Of a DNA stretch of 64,000 bases, positions 41,550-50,760 are shown piece by piece. The stretch lies in the NCBI GenBank assembly GCA_016716235.1, contig JADJWS010000005.1, positions 1 through 64,000 of the forward strand, written 5' to 3'. The stretch comes from Candidatus Defluviilinea gracilis (GTDB lineage Bacteria; Chloroflexota; Anaerolineae; Anaerolineales; Villigracilaceae). Every line of letters begins with the position of its first letter. The first letter of the stretch is position 1. Under the pieces are notes generated by a model. The model saw only the letters and a program-made list of their open reading frames with translations, was not told the origin of the DNA and did not search any database. The position numbers and the translations under genes were made by a program.

Positions 41550-41840
41550 TTACCCATGCTGTACATGCTCAAGACCCATGCGATAGAGTTTTTCGACGTG
41601 ATCGTCGTCGAGACGATAGAAGACCTGCCTGCCTGACTTGCGCGCACGGACGAAGCGCATCTGACGGAGTCCGCGCAGTTGATGCGACACGGCGGACTCG
41701 GTCATGTTCAATTTTTCGGCAAGCGCGCCGACGCCCATCTCGCCATCGAGGAGCAGGGAGATGATCCGCACGCGGCTGGCATCGCTGAGGGCGCTGAATA
41801 GTTCGGCGAGTTGAATGGCTTTGAGTTCGGTGAGTTTCAT
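41550..41840 (-). CDS. ArsR/SmtB-family metal-responsive repressor
   Basis: A 96-residue winged-helix repressor (LFSALSDASRVRIISLLL; recognition helix in MTESAVSHQLRGLRQMRFV). The C-terminal helix carries DDDHVEKLYRMGLEHVQHG, matching the alpha-5 zinc site of SmtB/ZiaR (Asp, His, His ligands). The alpha-3 Cys motif of ArsR is absent. It probably represses itself and the adjacent P1B-4 ATPase until Zn, Co or similar metal binds. An imperfect operator lies just upstream of its start. Confidence 0.93.
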   Translation of the reverse strand: MKLTELKAIQLAELFSALSDASRVRIISLLLDGEMGVGALAEKLNMTESAVSHQLRGLRQMRFVRARKSGRQVFYRLDDDHVEKLYRMGLEHVQHG

Positions 41841-41848
41841 AATACTGA

Positions 41849-41872
41849 ATAGTTGAGCAAGTGTTCATATAT
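41849..41872. promoter_or_regulatory. Probable SmtB/ArsR operator
   Basis: ATAGTTGAGCAA and the reverse complement of GTGTTCATATAT agree at eight of twelve positions, centred between 41860 and 41861. The TGAACA/TGAGCA half-sites match SmtB-type operators. It lies 9 bp upstream of the repressor start codon. Confidence 0.6.
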
Positions 41873-42024
41873 TACTTCAGGAAATGAACCCTGTCAAGAG
41901 ACAGGGTTTGTTTGTCTGCGAAAAACGTCCCGATGTATGTAGGGCAGGTTTTCAACACGCCGTTAATCGAAATTCAAGAAGATGGCAGGCTAAAAGCCTA
42001 ACCTACGAGCTTCACGAAAATTCA

Positions 42025-43712
42025 GGGGCTGTCTAAAAAGGGGAGGACAGCCCCTCCTCAGTTGGGGAAAAGTTTAATACAATAGGGAGATGAACAACCG
42101 AAACCTCACCTTCAAGCCGTACGCAATGGAGCAGTTGAGTCTGCTGCCGCCGAGTTTGGAAGAATTAATCCCTGAAAAACATCTGGTACGGGTGGTCAAT
42201 CGCGTCGTGGATGAGCTGGACATCGAGCCGCTTTTAGCAAAATACAAAGGGGCGGGACGAGCAGTTATCATCCGCGCATGATGTTGAAGGTGATTGTGTA
42301 TGCCTACACCCAGAAGATCTATTCGTCGCGGAAGATCGAAAAAGCGCTGTGGGAGAATATTGGCTTCATGTGGATCAGCGGGGGCAACCGCCGGACTTTC
42401 ACACGATCAACAACTTTCGGAGCGACACGTTGAAGGAAGCGGTGCGGAAAGTGTTCGCTTCGATGATGGAGCTTCTGGTGGAAGAGGGCTACGTGAAGAT
42501 GGAGAATTACTTTGTGGATGGGAGCAAGCTGGCGCCAACTCCAACCCGCACAAAGTGGTGTGGGCGAAGAAGACGCAGAAATACAAGGAGAAACTACAAC
42601 AGCAAATTCAGGCGTTGCTGGATGAAATCGAGCAGGTGAACGAACGCGAGAATGCAGTATACGGGGAGGAAAACCTGGGAGAACTGGGCGAGCAAAGCGA
42701 GTTGACGCCGAGAAGGTGAAGCGGAAAGCGGCGGAGATCAACGCCCAGTTGAAGGAAAAGCCGCTGACGCGGAACAGAAAAAGGCAATGAAGAAATTGGA
42801 GCAGGAGGATGTGCCGCGTTTGGAGAAGTACGAAGAGCAAGAACGCATTCTGGCGGGACGCAACAGCTATTCGAAACCGACCCGCAGCCAGCAGTCTGGC
42901 ATGAAGGAAGACGGCGGCGCGCAAGCCGCTGGGCGCCGCTTATAACGTGCAAATAGGAACCGAAGGACAGTTTGTGGTGGGCTAAGCCTCACCAACAAGC
43001 CGACGATACCAGTTGCTTCATCCCCATATGCAACAACAGCAGTTTCCGCAGGGCAAACAATTCAAAAACGTGTCTGGCGACGCAGGCTACGGCAGCGAAG
43101 AAAACTATGCCTATTTGGAAAAGCACGGCATGGGGAACTACCTCAAATACAACACCTTCCACCAGGAGCAACACCCGCCGCGCAAACCCGAACTGCTTGA
43201 GAAGATGCGCTTCAAGTCAACCTGCTTTCGCTACGATCAGGACAAGGATCAGTTCGTGTGTCCCGCCCACCATCGCATGGTCTATATCGAAACCAACCCC
43301 TACCAATTCCACAACGGCTTCTTATCTGAACGGCGGGTTTATGAATGTTTGGAGTGTGCCGCCTGCCCTCTCAAACCCAAATGCACCAAAGCCAAAGGCA
43401 ATCGCCAAATGCAAGTCGGATTTGAACTCCGCCGCTATCGTCAGCAAGCCAAAGACAACCTGCTTTCCGAGCAGGGTATGCCTTGCGTAAATTACGAAGC
43501 ATTGAACCCGAAACGGTCTTCGGGGACGTGAAACAGAACATGGGCTTCGAAGGTTCATGCTCCAGGGTTGAAAAAAGTGGATGTGGAGTGGGGTCTGGTG
43601 TGCATGGCGCACAATTTACGAAAACTGGCGATCCAATGACCGCCAGTTTTTTTGTCTCTTGCTCCGTTTACGCCGTTTTCTCAACTTGTTCTTCCCCTTT
43701 TTAGACAACCCC
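42025..43712 (+). mobile_element. Decayed IS1182-family insertion sequence
   Basis: Terminal inverted repeats: GGGGCTGTCTAAAAAGGGGA at 42025 and, on the other strand from 43712, GGGGTTGTCTAAAAAGGGGA. One internal mismatch separates them over 20 bp. The transposase between them is broken by several frameshifts. No clear target duplication is visible in the flanks. The element lies between the SmtB and Nramp genes. Confidence 0.88.
42090..43639 (+). pseudogene. IS1182-family transposase, frameshifted
   Basis: Segments in three frames together make the family protein: FKPYAMEQLSLLPPSLEELI, MLKVIVYAYTQKIYSSRKIE, DFHTINNFRSDTLKEAVRKV, NSNPHKVVWAKKTQKYKEKL, FKNVSGDAGYGSEENYAYLE, ECAACPLKPKCTKAKGNRQM and finally VEWGLVCMAHNLRKLAI with TGA at 43637. 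At least five frame changes are needed, so the element is inactive unless these are sequence errors. Confidence 0.88.
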
Positions 43713-43726
43713 TATCTTGACGTATG

Positions 43727-45622
43727 CTAATCACCAATCGGCACGATCACCACGCTGGCTTTGATGTGGTGGCGCAAGTCGCTGATGACCGTTCCGTGGA
43801 TCAAATCTGAAACGCCCGTGTGACCATGTCCACCGACGACGATCATTTCTATATTCGAATCGTTGATCATTTTCGCCAGTTCTTTGCCTGGCTCGCCGCT
43901 TCCGATCTGCCATTCGGAGTTGACTTTGTTCGCTTTCATCATCTCGGTCAATTTTTCGAGTCGGTCGCGGTCTGCGAGCGTTTCGGAATCTTCACCCTCG
44001 ACGCCCAGCCTTCTTGCCACTGGACTTTCGACAACGTGCAACAAGGTGAGTTTCGTTTGCTTTTTGTTGATGAAGCGCAGACTTTCCGTGAGCAATTTTT
44101 CGTCCTTGCCTGAAAAGTCCAATGCCACGCCGATGTGCTGGTAGGGCGGAGGTGGTTGGATCGCGTTGATCGTTTGCGCGGCTTGACGATGGACACTCCC
44201 AATGCGAAATCCGTTTTTGTCCAGCCAGGGATGCGCGACCACGTAAAGCAATAGCAGTCCGAGTAATACAGTTAATGGGATCACGGTCGCTTCGATGATC
44301 CACGCGTCGCTTCCCGCGTCGGCGATCCACGCTCCGATTTGGTCAACGATCAATTTGATGTTCAGCGACAAAATGATTCCCGCCACGATCCATGCCAGGG
44401 CTTTTATCTTCGGGCTGATGGTGAATTCGCCCATGCGGCGTTTGTCTGCTACTGCGTTGATCAGCGGAATGATCGCAAACGGCAGTTGAAGCGAGAGGAC
44501 GACTTGACTCAGCACGAGCATCGCGCCTGTGGCGTTTTCGCCGAAGTGGGCGATGACGAGTATCGCGGGGATGACAGCCAGAAGTCGGGTAATGAGGCGG
44601 CGCAGCCACGGTCGAATCCGCAGGTTGAGGTAGCCCTCCATCACGATCTGCCCGGCGAGCGTGCCGGTGATGGTGGAACTCTGTCCCGAGGCGAGAAGCG
44701 CGATGGCGAACGCGATCGGCGCGATGGACGCCCCAAGCAGAGGCTCCAGCAAATGATGCGCGTCTTGAATCTCGGCGACGGCAAAATATCCGTTTCTGTG
44801 AAAGACCGAAGCCGCCATCACCAAAATCGCAGCGTTGATGAAGAAAGCAATGTTGAGCGATAACGATGTGTCGATCGTGTTCCAGCGCAGGGTCTTTTTG
44901 ACTTCGTCGCTGTCGCGCCCGATCTTGCGAGTTTGCACGAGTGACGAATGCAAATATAAATTGTGCGGCATGACGGTCGCGCCTAAAATGCCGATGGAAA
45001 TATATAACGCGGTCGCGTCGGGCAGGGATGGGACAAAGCCATGAGCGATGCCAACCCAATCAGGTTTGCCCAACAGGATCTCGATGAAGAAAGCGACGCC
45101 GATCGTTCCGACCAACGCGATGACCACGCTTTCCAGTTTGCGAATCCCCGCATGCGACAACAACAAAAGCAGGAATGTATCCAACGCGGTAAGTATCACG
45201 CCATACAGAAGTGGGATACCGAAAAGTAATTGAAGCGCGATGGCAGAACCGATCACCTCCGCCAAGTCGCAGGCTGTGATGGCGATCTCTGCCAGAATGT
45301 AGAGGGGGATATTCACAATGGGCGGATAATCTTCATGACAGACTTGCGCCAGGTCGCGGCGACTGACGATGCCGAGCCTCGCGGCTAAACTTTGCAGGAG
45401 AATCGCCATAAGGTTGGACATCAACAAGACCCAGATCAAGGCGTAGCTATAGCGGCTTCCGCCCGCGATGTCTGTTGCCCAGTTGCCCGGGTCCATGTAG
45501 CCGACGGATACCATGAGGGCGGGTCCAGTGATCGCCAGCCAGCGCCTCCATGAGGAGGCTTTGGCTGGCACAATAACGGATTCATGTACTTCTGAAAGGG
45601 AATTTTGCGAATGTTTTTTCAT
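43727..45622 (-). CDS. mntH: Nramp-family divalent metal transporter with C-terminal Usp domain
   Basis: A 631-residue inner-membrane importer of Mn2+/Fe2+ by proton symport. Metal-site motifs are present: DPGN in SVGYMDPGNWATD and MPH in GATVMPHNLYLHSS. Unlike ordinary MntH (about 410 residues), the transporter is fused to a UspA-type domain of about 140 residues (VALDFSGKDEKLLTESL; ATP-loop VVGGHGHTGVSDLIHGTV). This could couple transport to nucleotide or stress signals. A DtxR/MntR-family regulator is encoded nearby on the same strand. Confidence 0.93.
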   Translation of the reverse strand: MKKHSQNSLSEVHESVIVPAKASSWRRWLAITGPALMVSVGYMDPGNWATDIAGGSRYSYALIWVLLMSNLMAILLQSLAARLGIVSRRDLAQVCHEDYPPIVNIPLYILAEIAITACDLAEVIGSAIALQLLFGIPLLYGVILTALDTFLLLLLSHAGIRKLESVVIALVGTIGVAFFIEILLGKPDWVGIAHGFVPSLPDATALYISIGILGATVMPHNLYLHSSLVQTRKIGRDSDEVKKTLRWNTIDTSLSLNIAFFINAAILVMAASVFHRNGYFAVAEIQDAHHLLEPLLGASIAPIAFAIALLASGQSSTITGTLAGQIVMEGYLNLRIRPWLRRLITRLLAVIPAILVIAHFGENATGAMLVLSQVVLSLQLPFAIIPLINAVADKRRMGEFTISPKIKALAWIVAGIILSLNIKLIVDQIGAWIADAGSDAWIIEATVIPLTVLLGLLLLYVVAHPWLDKNGFRIGSVHRQAAQTINAIQPPPPYQHIGVALDFSGKDEKLLTESLRFINKKQTKLTLLHVVESPVARRLGVEGEDSETLADRDRLEKLTEMMKANKVNSEWQIGSGEPGKELAKMINDSNIEMIVVGGHGHTGVSDLIHGTVISDLRHHIKASVVIVPIGD

Positions 45623-45764
45623 GTTTGTTCTTCGATGTTTGCGTGATAAAAGATTTGAGACAATACCATGTCACTCTGAGGGAGCGGGGTTTGCGACCGA
45701 AGAGTCTCTTGTGTTGGCAGTAGAGACCCTTCGCTATCGCTCAGGGTGACATTTTGAGATGACT

Positions 45765-46358
45765 TTAGAATAGTTTCGGCAAAAAGCGACCTGTGCGCTT
45801 CATGTATTCTCGATACTCATCTCCGAATTTTTCGATGAGGTTGGCTTCCTCTTTTGGTGTGCGGATCGCCATGAGGACGAATGCCAGGATGCCGAACATC
45901 CCGATAAACCAGTTGTCCGCCATCATGCCAAAGGACAAGATGAATGACGAACCGATCGTGTACAACGGATGACGAATGTATTTGTAAATCCCATTCGTGG
46001 TGAGTTTGTGCTCTTTGCGCGTCGCGCTGGTGGGGGTGATTCCGCTCCCGATACTGCTGAACAGCCAGTAAATGCCGAACACACACAGGATTCCAATCCC
46101 AACGCCGAGCCAGCGAATCGATTCGGGGAGTCCGATCTTCGACCAAGCCATCCATTGCGGATTAATGAGATAGATCAGCGGACTCAACCAGAGGATCAGT
46201 CCTCCGATACGGATGAAGTTCATCATCACGCCGCCGTCCACTTTGCGGGAAACGGTTTCGCCTGATTCTTTGTCCGCTTTGCGGCGGAAGTAACCTGAGA
46301 TGCCGATGCCTGTGAACAAGACAAGCGCGGCGATCATGCGGAAAATATTTTCGTTCAT
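45765..46358 (-). CDS. Isoprenylcysteine carboxyl methyltransferase-family protein
   Basis: A 197-residue membrane protein of the ICMT/PEMT-like group. The C-terminal signature is clear: GIYKYIRHPLYTIGSSFIL followed by EEANLIEKFGDEYREYMKR. The bacterial family methylates unknown small-molecule or lipid acceptors. Its start overlaps the stop of the small membrane-protein gene by four bases. Confidence 0.85.
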   Translation of the reverse strand: MNENIFRMIAALVLFTGIGISGYFRRKADKESGETVSRKVDGGVMMNFIRIGGLILWLSPLIYLINPQWMAWSKIGLPESIRWLGVGIGILCVFGIYWLFSSIGSGITPTSATRKEHKLTTNGIYKYIRHPLYTIGSSFILSFGMMADNWFIGMFGILAFVLMAIRTPKEEANLIEKFGDEYREYMKRTGRFLPKLF

Positions 46359-46702
46359 TTTTTACCTTTCATTCGTTCTGTTAGTTCAAGATATTTGTCG
46401 TACGGTTCGGCTGTCCAGCCGTTGACTCCGTGTTTGGGGAAATACACGCCGTGTATATAAATCTGTCCGATTGTCATCAGGGCGATCACGCCCCAAAATG
46501 CATACCTGCTAAACAAAATGCCAACGATTGTCAGGACGCCGACAACGATAGCAAGTTTAGTGATCCTTCTGTTTGTTGGAACATGCTTTTCAAATTTGTT
46601 GAAGACAACGAAGTAAGCAAGGCTGGCAATGGTCAGGACGATGAGGATTTCGGTCAGGCTGACTGCTGGTAAAGATGGAAGTAAAACTGCGCGTTCAAAC
46701 AT
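46355..46702 (-). CDS. Hypothetical small membrane protein
   Basis: A 115-residue protein with three hydrophobic segments (ILIVLTIASLAYFVVF, LAIVVGVLTIVGILF, AFWGVIALMTIGQIYIHGVY) and a soluble C-terminus. Family not recognised. ATG 46702 (MFERAVLLPSLP) is chosen over an upstream TTG. It overlaps the ICMT gene (ATGA). Confidence 0.65.
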   Translation of the reverse strand: MFERAVLLPSLPAVSLTEILIVLTIASLAYFVVFNKFEKHVPTNRRITKLAIVVGVLTIVGILFSRYAFWGVIALMTIGQIYIHGVYFPKHGVNGWTAEPYDKYLELTERMKGKK

Positions 46703-46748
46703 GTTCGTTAACTTTCTTTGATTGATTTCTTGCAAAGGTCAATCGTAG

Positions 46749-46889
46749 GTCAGGCTTTTAGCCTGACGCTTTTCCGAATTTTGATGAATAGTGGGTTGAA
46801 AACCTGCCGTACAATTTCTTGTGTAAGAGGGCTAATAGACTTATTGCATACGCTCACCATGCAAAAGATTGTCAGGCTGTAAGCCTGAC
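46749..46889. repeat. Two GTCAGGCT/AGCCTGAC palindromes
   Basis: Copies at 46749-46767 (loop TTT) and 46871-46889 (loop GTA), both adjoining GTAGG or CCTAC. They fill the 198-bp gap upstream of the small membrane-protein gene, which holds no gene of its own. Confidence 0.8.
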
Positions 46890-46900
46890 CTACAAAGCAT

Positions 46901-47569
46901 TTAACTCTCTTCCACAAAAATCTTGCTTGTAATGTTCAACCCAAGCACCGAGGTTTTGCGCCCGACTTTGACCGTTAGATTGTGGTCGTATGATGAATAT
47001 TCCTTCACCTCGATACTTGCGCCAGGCGTGATGCCGAGGGATTCGAGATGACGAAGTAACTCATCGTCCGCGGCTTTGACGCATTGGATCGTGCCAGTTT
47101 GATTCGGTCTCAGCGCGGAGAGCGGAGTCGAATCGTCCAGCGGCATCTTAAGATCGGCGGTGGGGATCAACTCTCCATGGGGGTCACGAAGCGGATGTCC
47201 CATCGCGGCGGCGATACGTCGCTCAAAATCTTCCGAGATGACGTGTTCGAGTCGCTCCGCCTCTTCGTGCACTTCATCCCACGAATAGCCGAGTGTTTGC
47301 ACGAGCCACGCTTCGAGCAGACGGTGATGCCGAATCACTTCGAGCGCGGCTTTCTTCCCATCTTTCGTGAGCGTCACGCCTTGGTGTTTTTGATATTCAA
47401 CCAGCGGCGGATTCGACGCGGCAAGTTTTTGAATCATGCCCGTCACTGACGCAGGCTTGATCTTGAGTCGTTCCGCGAGCGCGTTGGTGCTGGCCGGCGC
47501 GCCGCGATCGGTCAATTCGTAAATGTGTTTCAGGTAATCCTGAATCGAGATGGTGAGTGTTTGTTCCAT
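46901..47569 (-). CDS. mntR: DtxR/MntR-family metalloregulator with FeoA-like domain
   Basis: A 222-residue regulator. A winged-helix domain (ISIQDYLKHIYELTDRGAPA, IKPASVTGMIQKLA) is followed by the metal-binding dimerisation domain (HHRLLEAWLVQTLGYSWDEV, EEAERLEHVISEDFERRI, MGHPLRDPHGELIP). The C-terminal SH3/FeoA-like domain makes up the last 70 residues. DtxR/MntR proteins bind DNA when loaded with Fe2+ or Mn2+. ATG 47569 overlaps the stop of the upstream membrane gene by one base. A matching box lies before the multicopper oxidase gene. Confidence 0.93.
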   Translation of the reverse strand: MEQTLTISIQDYLKHIYELTDRGAPASTNALAERLKIKPASVTGMIQKLAASNPPLVEYQKHQGVTLTKDGKKAALEVIRHHRLLEAWLVQTLGYSWDEVHEEAERLEHVISEDFERRIAAAMGHPLRDPHGELIPTADLKMPLDDSTPLSALRPNQTGTIQCVKAADDELLRHLESLGITPGASIEVKEYSSYDHNLTVKVGRKTSVLGLNITSKIFVEES

Positions 47570-48267
47570 TATCCGTTCCAAAGTGTGATCGTAGTGCAGG
47601 CGAAGAAGACCATGAACGCAATGTTGAAGCCTGCGCCTTCTGTCGCGTCGCGCAAAAATTGCGGCAGGATGCGGTTGATGACCAGCCACGCGATGGTCAG
47701 TGTGAGCGGGTTGATCCACGTCAACCAAAGTGGGAATGACGTTTGACCCGATGCAACCAAAATCGAAAACCAAATGGATGCGATCACAATGAAGATCATC
47801 ACAGGAGCGTATGTGATGATCAAAACTTTTTTATGCCGCTCGATCATTTTGACGATCACCGCCTGCGACTCTTCGCTGACATTGTTCAACGCGTGGACGT
47901 ATTCGCCCATGTAATAAAACGTGCCGTGGACGAACGCGCCCAGGATGGATGCGGTTCCGAACAAGCCGACAACTGTCAGCACAGCGGAGGTGTTCGCGCC
48001 GCCCAAGCCTTGATAGATGTGCCAGTATCCTGCGACGTATAAAGGTGTCCCGAACACGCCGAGCAACGCGCCCCAGATCATTCGGTTCGGTGATAGCACG
48101 ATCATCTTTTCGGCGTCTGAAAGCAGTTTGGCGAACGGCTTGAGTTTGGGATACTCAGCGAGATTCACTTTGCTCGCGAGCAAAAGCACATCACCGATGG
48201 CATAGAGGAACGCGCCGAGGAAGGCGAGTAATCCAGAGATGCGGAGGGGGAGGAGAATGGTTTCCAT
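47569..48267 (-). CDS. Hypothetical membrane protein co-transcribed with mntR
   Basis: A 232-residue protein with six or seven hydrophobic segments (for example LRISGLLAFLGAFLYAIGDV, WGALLGVFGTPLYVAGYWHI, TYAPVMIFIVIASIWFSIL). I do not recognise the family. Its stop overlaps the mntR start by one base (TAATG), so it is translationally coupled to the regulator. Confidence 0.75.
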   Translation of the reverse strand: METILLPLRISGLLAFLGAFLYAIGDVLLLASKVNLAEYPKLKPFAKLLSDAEKMIVLSPNRMIWGALLGVFGTPLYVAGYWHIYQGLGGANTSAVLTVVGLFGTASILGAFVHGTFYYMGEYVHALNNVSEESQAVIVKMIERHKKVLIITYAPVMIFIVIASIWFSILVASGQTSFPLWLTWINPLTLTIAWLVINRILPQFLRDATEGAGFNIAFMVFFACTTITLWNG

Positions 48268-48340
48268 AGTTTTCTGTTGTTGCGAGGCGATACTTCGACT
48301 TCGCAGAACGATGTTTATTTATTTGCCTGAAGAACTTTCA

Positions 48341-48490
48341 ATCCCGAAGGGATGGAAGAATTATAGAAAATGGAACAAGGCACGATCAAATCCCGCAGGG
48401 ATGACATATCCTCATGCAAAGCCATGACACCCCTTCGGGGTTGGCTTGCCTATTACGTGCAAATCTATAATCATTTCACTCCTTCGGAGT
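48341..48490. repeat. Second cluster of four 13-bp REP-like palindromes
   Basis: ATCCCGAAGGGAT (48341-48353), ATCCCGCAGGGAT (48390-48402), ACCCCTTCGGGGT (48429-48441) and ACTCCTTCGGAGT (48478-48490), spaced 36-39 bp. Two units have GAA/CAG loops and two TTC, the same two-plus-two orientation as the cluster at 38753. The 229-bp gap 48268-48496 has no gene. Confidence 0.85.
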
Positions 48491-48496
48491 TACAAC

Positions 48497-49681
48497 TTAC
48501 TTAATCAATAATCCAGTTACCCACAACAGCATCATGCCTGTCAACACGCCGCTGAAGACGGTCATCGGTATGGCTTCGCGTTGGGTGTCTTTTTGAATCA
48601 ATTTGGCGATTTCGTAAATGACTTGGAAGATCGCGCCTGCGCCGATGGCGAGGAACAGCACAGCGAGAAACGGCGAGGGAGCATATCCGCCGATCCATGC
48701 GCCGAGGATGGCGGGTGCGCCGCCGATCAATCCCATGACCGCGAGTCGTCTAATTGTGGGTTTGTCGCGTAGTACGGGAGCGATGATTCCAAGTCCCTCG
48801 GTGATGTTTTGGATGATGAATCCCACGACGAGGAATGTTCCCAGCGCGATCTCGCCGACGTTGTACGCCGCGCCGATGGCAAGTCCCTCGCCGAGGTTGT
48901 GGAATCCTATTCCGACCGCGATGATGAACGCGACCGATAAACGTCTCTGCGATTCATCGCCTGATGTGTTGGTTTGACTCTTTGAAATTGCATCCAACAA
49001 AAGGAAAGTTGCAACCGCGCCGATGCCGATCAATCCAATCCCTTGGAATGTGGCTGGAACTTCTGCCGCAAACTCCAGCGCTTCGGCGAGCGTGTCCAAG
49101 CCGAGGAAGATGAGCAAGCCCGCCGTTGCCGCCATGAGGAAGGTCATCGTGCGGCGACCGAGAGTCCGCAGTGCGGGGAACCAGAAGATGCCGATGAAAA
49201 CGGGGATCACGCCGACGTATAAGCCGATCAATGTGAAGCCCCAGAATGTTGCCGCGTCGGGTTGTGGAGTTTCGAATGCGACGGGAATGTCCACGCCGAA
49301 GACGATTGCATTCGTTGTGAAAACGCTGACACCGTATGCTTCGCCGTAATTCCATGGATAGGGAATGTGAATAACGGCGCGTCCCAAGCGCGGTATCGTT
49401 GTATCTGGTGAAACCGTGAATGGCATGATGGCTTCGTTCACGCCGACTTGCGCAATTGTGAGCGCGTCAGGTCCCATGTTGCGGACGTGAAGCTCAATCA
49501 CGTTTTGTTGGAGGTTGTAACGCTCGATGTCGAGAGTCTCGATGGGCGCGGCAGATTCCAAATCCAAGCCGCCGCCAGTGGAGAGGAAGAGCGCGATCAC
49601 TCCAGCGAGGAGAATGATGGGGAGCAGAAGCAGGACGAAGGTCCGAAAGGTGAAGCGTGTGGGTTCAGTCGAATGAGTCAT
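48497..49681 (-). CDS. ZIP-family metal transporter with extracytoplasmic N-terminal domain
   Basis: A 394-residue membrane protein. An N-terminal helix (TFVLLLLPIILLAGVIALF) is followed by about 110 residues of predicted beta-rich soluble sequence and then eight transmembrane helices. The ZIP metal-site motifs lie in TM4 (GIGFHNLGEGLAIGAA) and TM5 (IIQNITEGLGI). Ordinary ZupT is about 260 residues, so the N-terminal domain is extra. It is encoded 9 bp downstream of the multicopper oxidase gene and probably shares its promoter and DtxR-type box. Confidence 0.9.
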   Translation of the reverse strand: MTHSTEPTRFTFRTFVLLLLPIILLAGVIALFLSTGGGLDLESAAPIETLDIERYNLQQNVIELHVRNMGPDALTIAQVGVNEAIMPFTVSPDTTIPRLGRAVIHIPYPWNYGEAYGVSVFTTNAIVFGVDIPVAFETPQPDAATFWGFTLIGLYVGVIPVFIGIFWFPALRTLGRRTMTFLMAATAGLLIFLGLDTLAEALEFAAEVPATFQGIGLIGIGAVATFLLLDAISKSQTNTSGDESQRRLSVAFIIAVGIGFHNLGEGLAIGAAYNVGEIALGTFLVVGFIIQNITEGLGIIAPVLRDKPTIRRLAVMGLIGGAPAILGAWIGGYAPSPFLAVLFLAIGAGAIFQVIYEIAKLIQKDTQREAIPMTVFSGVLTGMMLLWVTGLLIK

Positions 49682-49690
49682 GATGAGCCT

Positions 49691-50734
49691 CTATTCCGTC
49701 ACTTCGAACATGCCATTCCAGCCGAGTTCCGCAAACTCCGTCACGTGCGCGTGGAACATGTACATGCCCGGATATTTGTAACTGAATTCGAGAATGCCGC
49801 GTTGCGCCTGTCCTTGAATGATCGTGTCGGTAAATTCGGCGGGCGTGAGACTTGTGCCAGTGGGAAAGTATTGAAAAAAGTTTGCGTGCAAGTGGAATGA
49901 GTTGATGAGATCGAACTCGAGGATGTTCACGAGATAGATGCGAATCGTTTCGCCGACCTTGATCTGGATCGGATGGTTTTGATAATGAAAAGGAATCGCG
50001 TTGACCGCATAAAAATCATTCGCATCATCGAAGTCCACATCAAAGCCGCTCATCACCATCACCATCTCGCGATCCACGCGCGGACGTCCGCCTTTGGGGT
50101 CAACGATGAACGTGCCGTAGAGTCCCTTTGCGATGTGACGCGCGAGAGGGAATGCGTGACAATGATAGAGGTGGAGTCCGAACGGTTCCGCATCGAACTC
50201 GTAGACGAATGATTCGCCGGGCAACACGTTTCCCCCCGGACCTGAACCTGGTACGCCGTCCATCGAGCCTGGATGAAACCCGTGAAAGTGCATCGTGTGC
50301 GGATGATTGCTTCCGTTGGCAAAATTGATTCGTATGCGGTCGCCTTCGGTGGCGCGAAGCGTTGGACCGGGGATGCGTCCGTTGTACGTCCATGCGGGAT
50401 AAACGATGCCCGGAACAACTTCGATATCCTTGTTGTGCGCGAGGATCTTGTACTCGCGCAGGGTTTGTCCGCTGGGCAGGGTGGAGACTTCGCCGTAATC
50501 GAAATCGGTCAGAATGTCGTCAGGATTGAAGCCGTTGGCTTCGTGGTCCACTTCGCCGACAGTGTTGGGCAGTGTGCCATCATGTCCATCGTGTTGCATG
50601 GCTGGCGCGGCAAGGACTTTTGTTTTGTTCGCGTGATCGTGGTTCGTGTTTGCAAGCACACCGACACCCGCCGCGCCGAGCAGGGTGAGTCCGCCCGTTT
50701 TGAGGAAATCCCTTCGTGTGAATTTAGTAGTCAT
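49691..50734 (-). CDS. Two-domain multicopper oxidase, Tat-exported
   Basis: A 347-residue oxidase. A Tat signal (TRRDFLKTGG) is followed by a His-rich segment (AMQHDGHDG). The two cupredoxin domains carry copper ligands HPHTMHFHG, LYHCHAFPLARHIAKGLYG, NSFHLHANFF and YMFHAHVTEF. The HCH block with Cys and the later His suggests a type-1 site in domain 1, and eight His residues can form the trinuclear cluster. Such enzymes oxidise metals (Cu+, Mn2+, Fe2+) or phenols. ATG 50734 has GGAGA upstream. A DtxR-type box lies 27 bp upstream. Confidence 0.9.
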   Translation of the reverse strand: MTTKFTRRDFLKTGGLTLLGAAGVGVLANTNHDHANKTKVLAAPAMQHDGHDGTLPNTVGEVDHEANGFNPDDILTDFDYGEVSTLPSGQTLREYKILAHNKDIEVVPGIVYPAWTYNGRIPGPTLRATEGDRIRINFANGSNHPHTMHFHGFHPGSMDGVPGSGPGGNVLPGESFVYEFDAEPFGLHLYHCHAFPLARHIAKGLYGTFIVDPKGGRPRVDREMVMVMSGFDVDFDDANDFYAVNAIPFHYQNHPIQIKVGETIRIYLVNILEFDLINSFHLHANFFQYFPTGTSLTPAEFTDTIIQGQAQRGILEFSYKYPGMYMFHAHVTEFAELGWNGMFEVTE

Positions 50735-50760
50735 CGATTCTCCATTTGGGTAACTAAACA

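Noticed and set aside
42090..43639. Active IS1182 transposase by programmed frameshifting
   Set aside because: At least five frame changes would be needed at unrelated sites. Programmed frameshifting uses one slippery site.
49691..50734. Copper nitrite reductase (NirK)
   Set aside because: The His-Cys-His block and eight His ligands fit a trinuclear-cluster multicopper oxidase. NirK has a different set of type-2 ligands.
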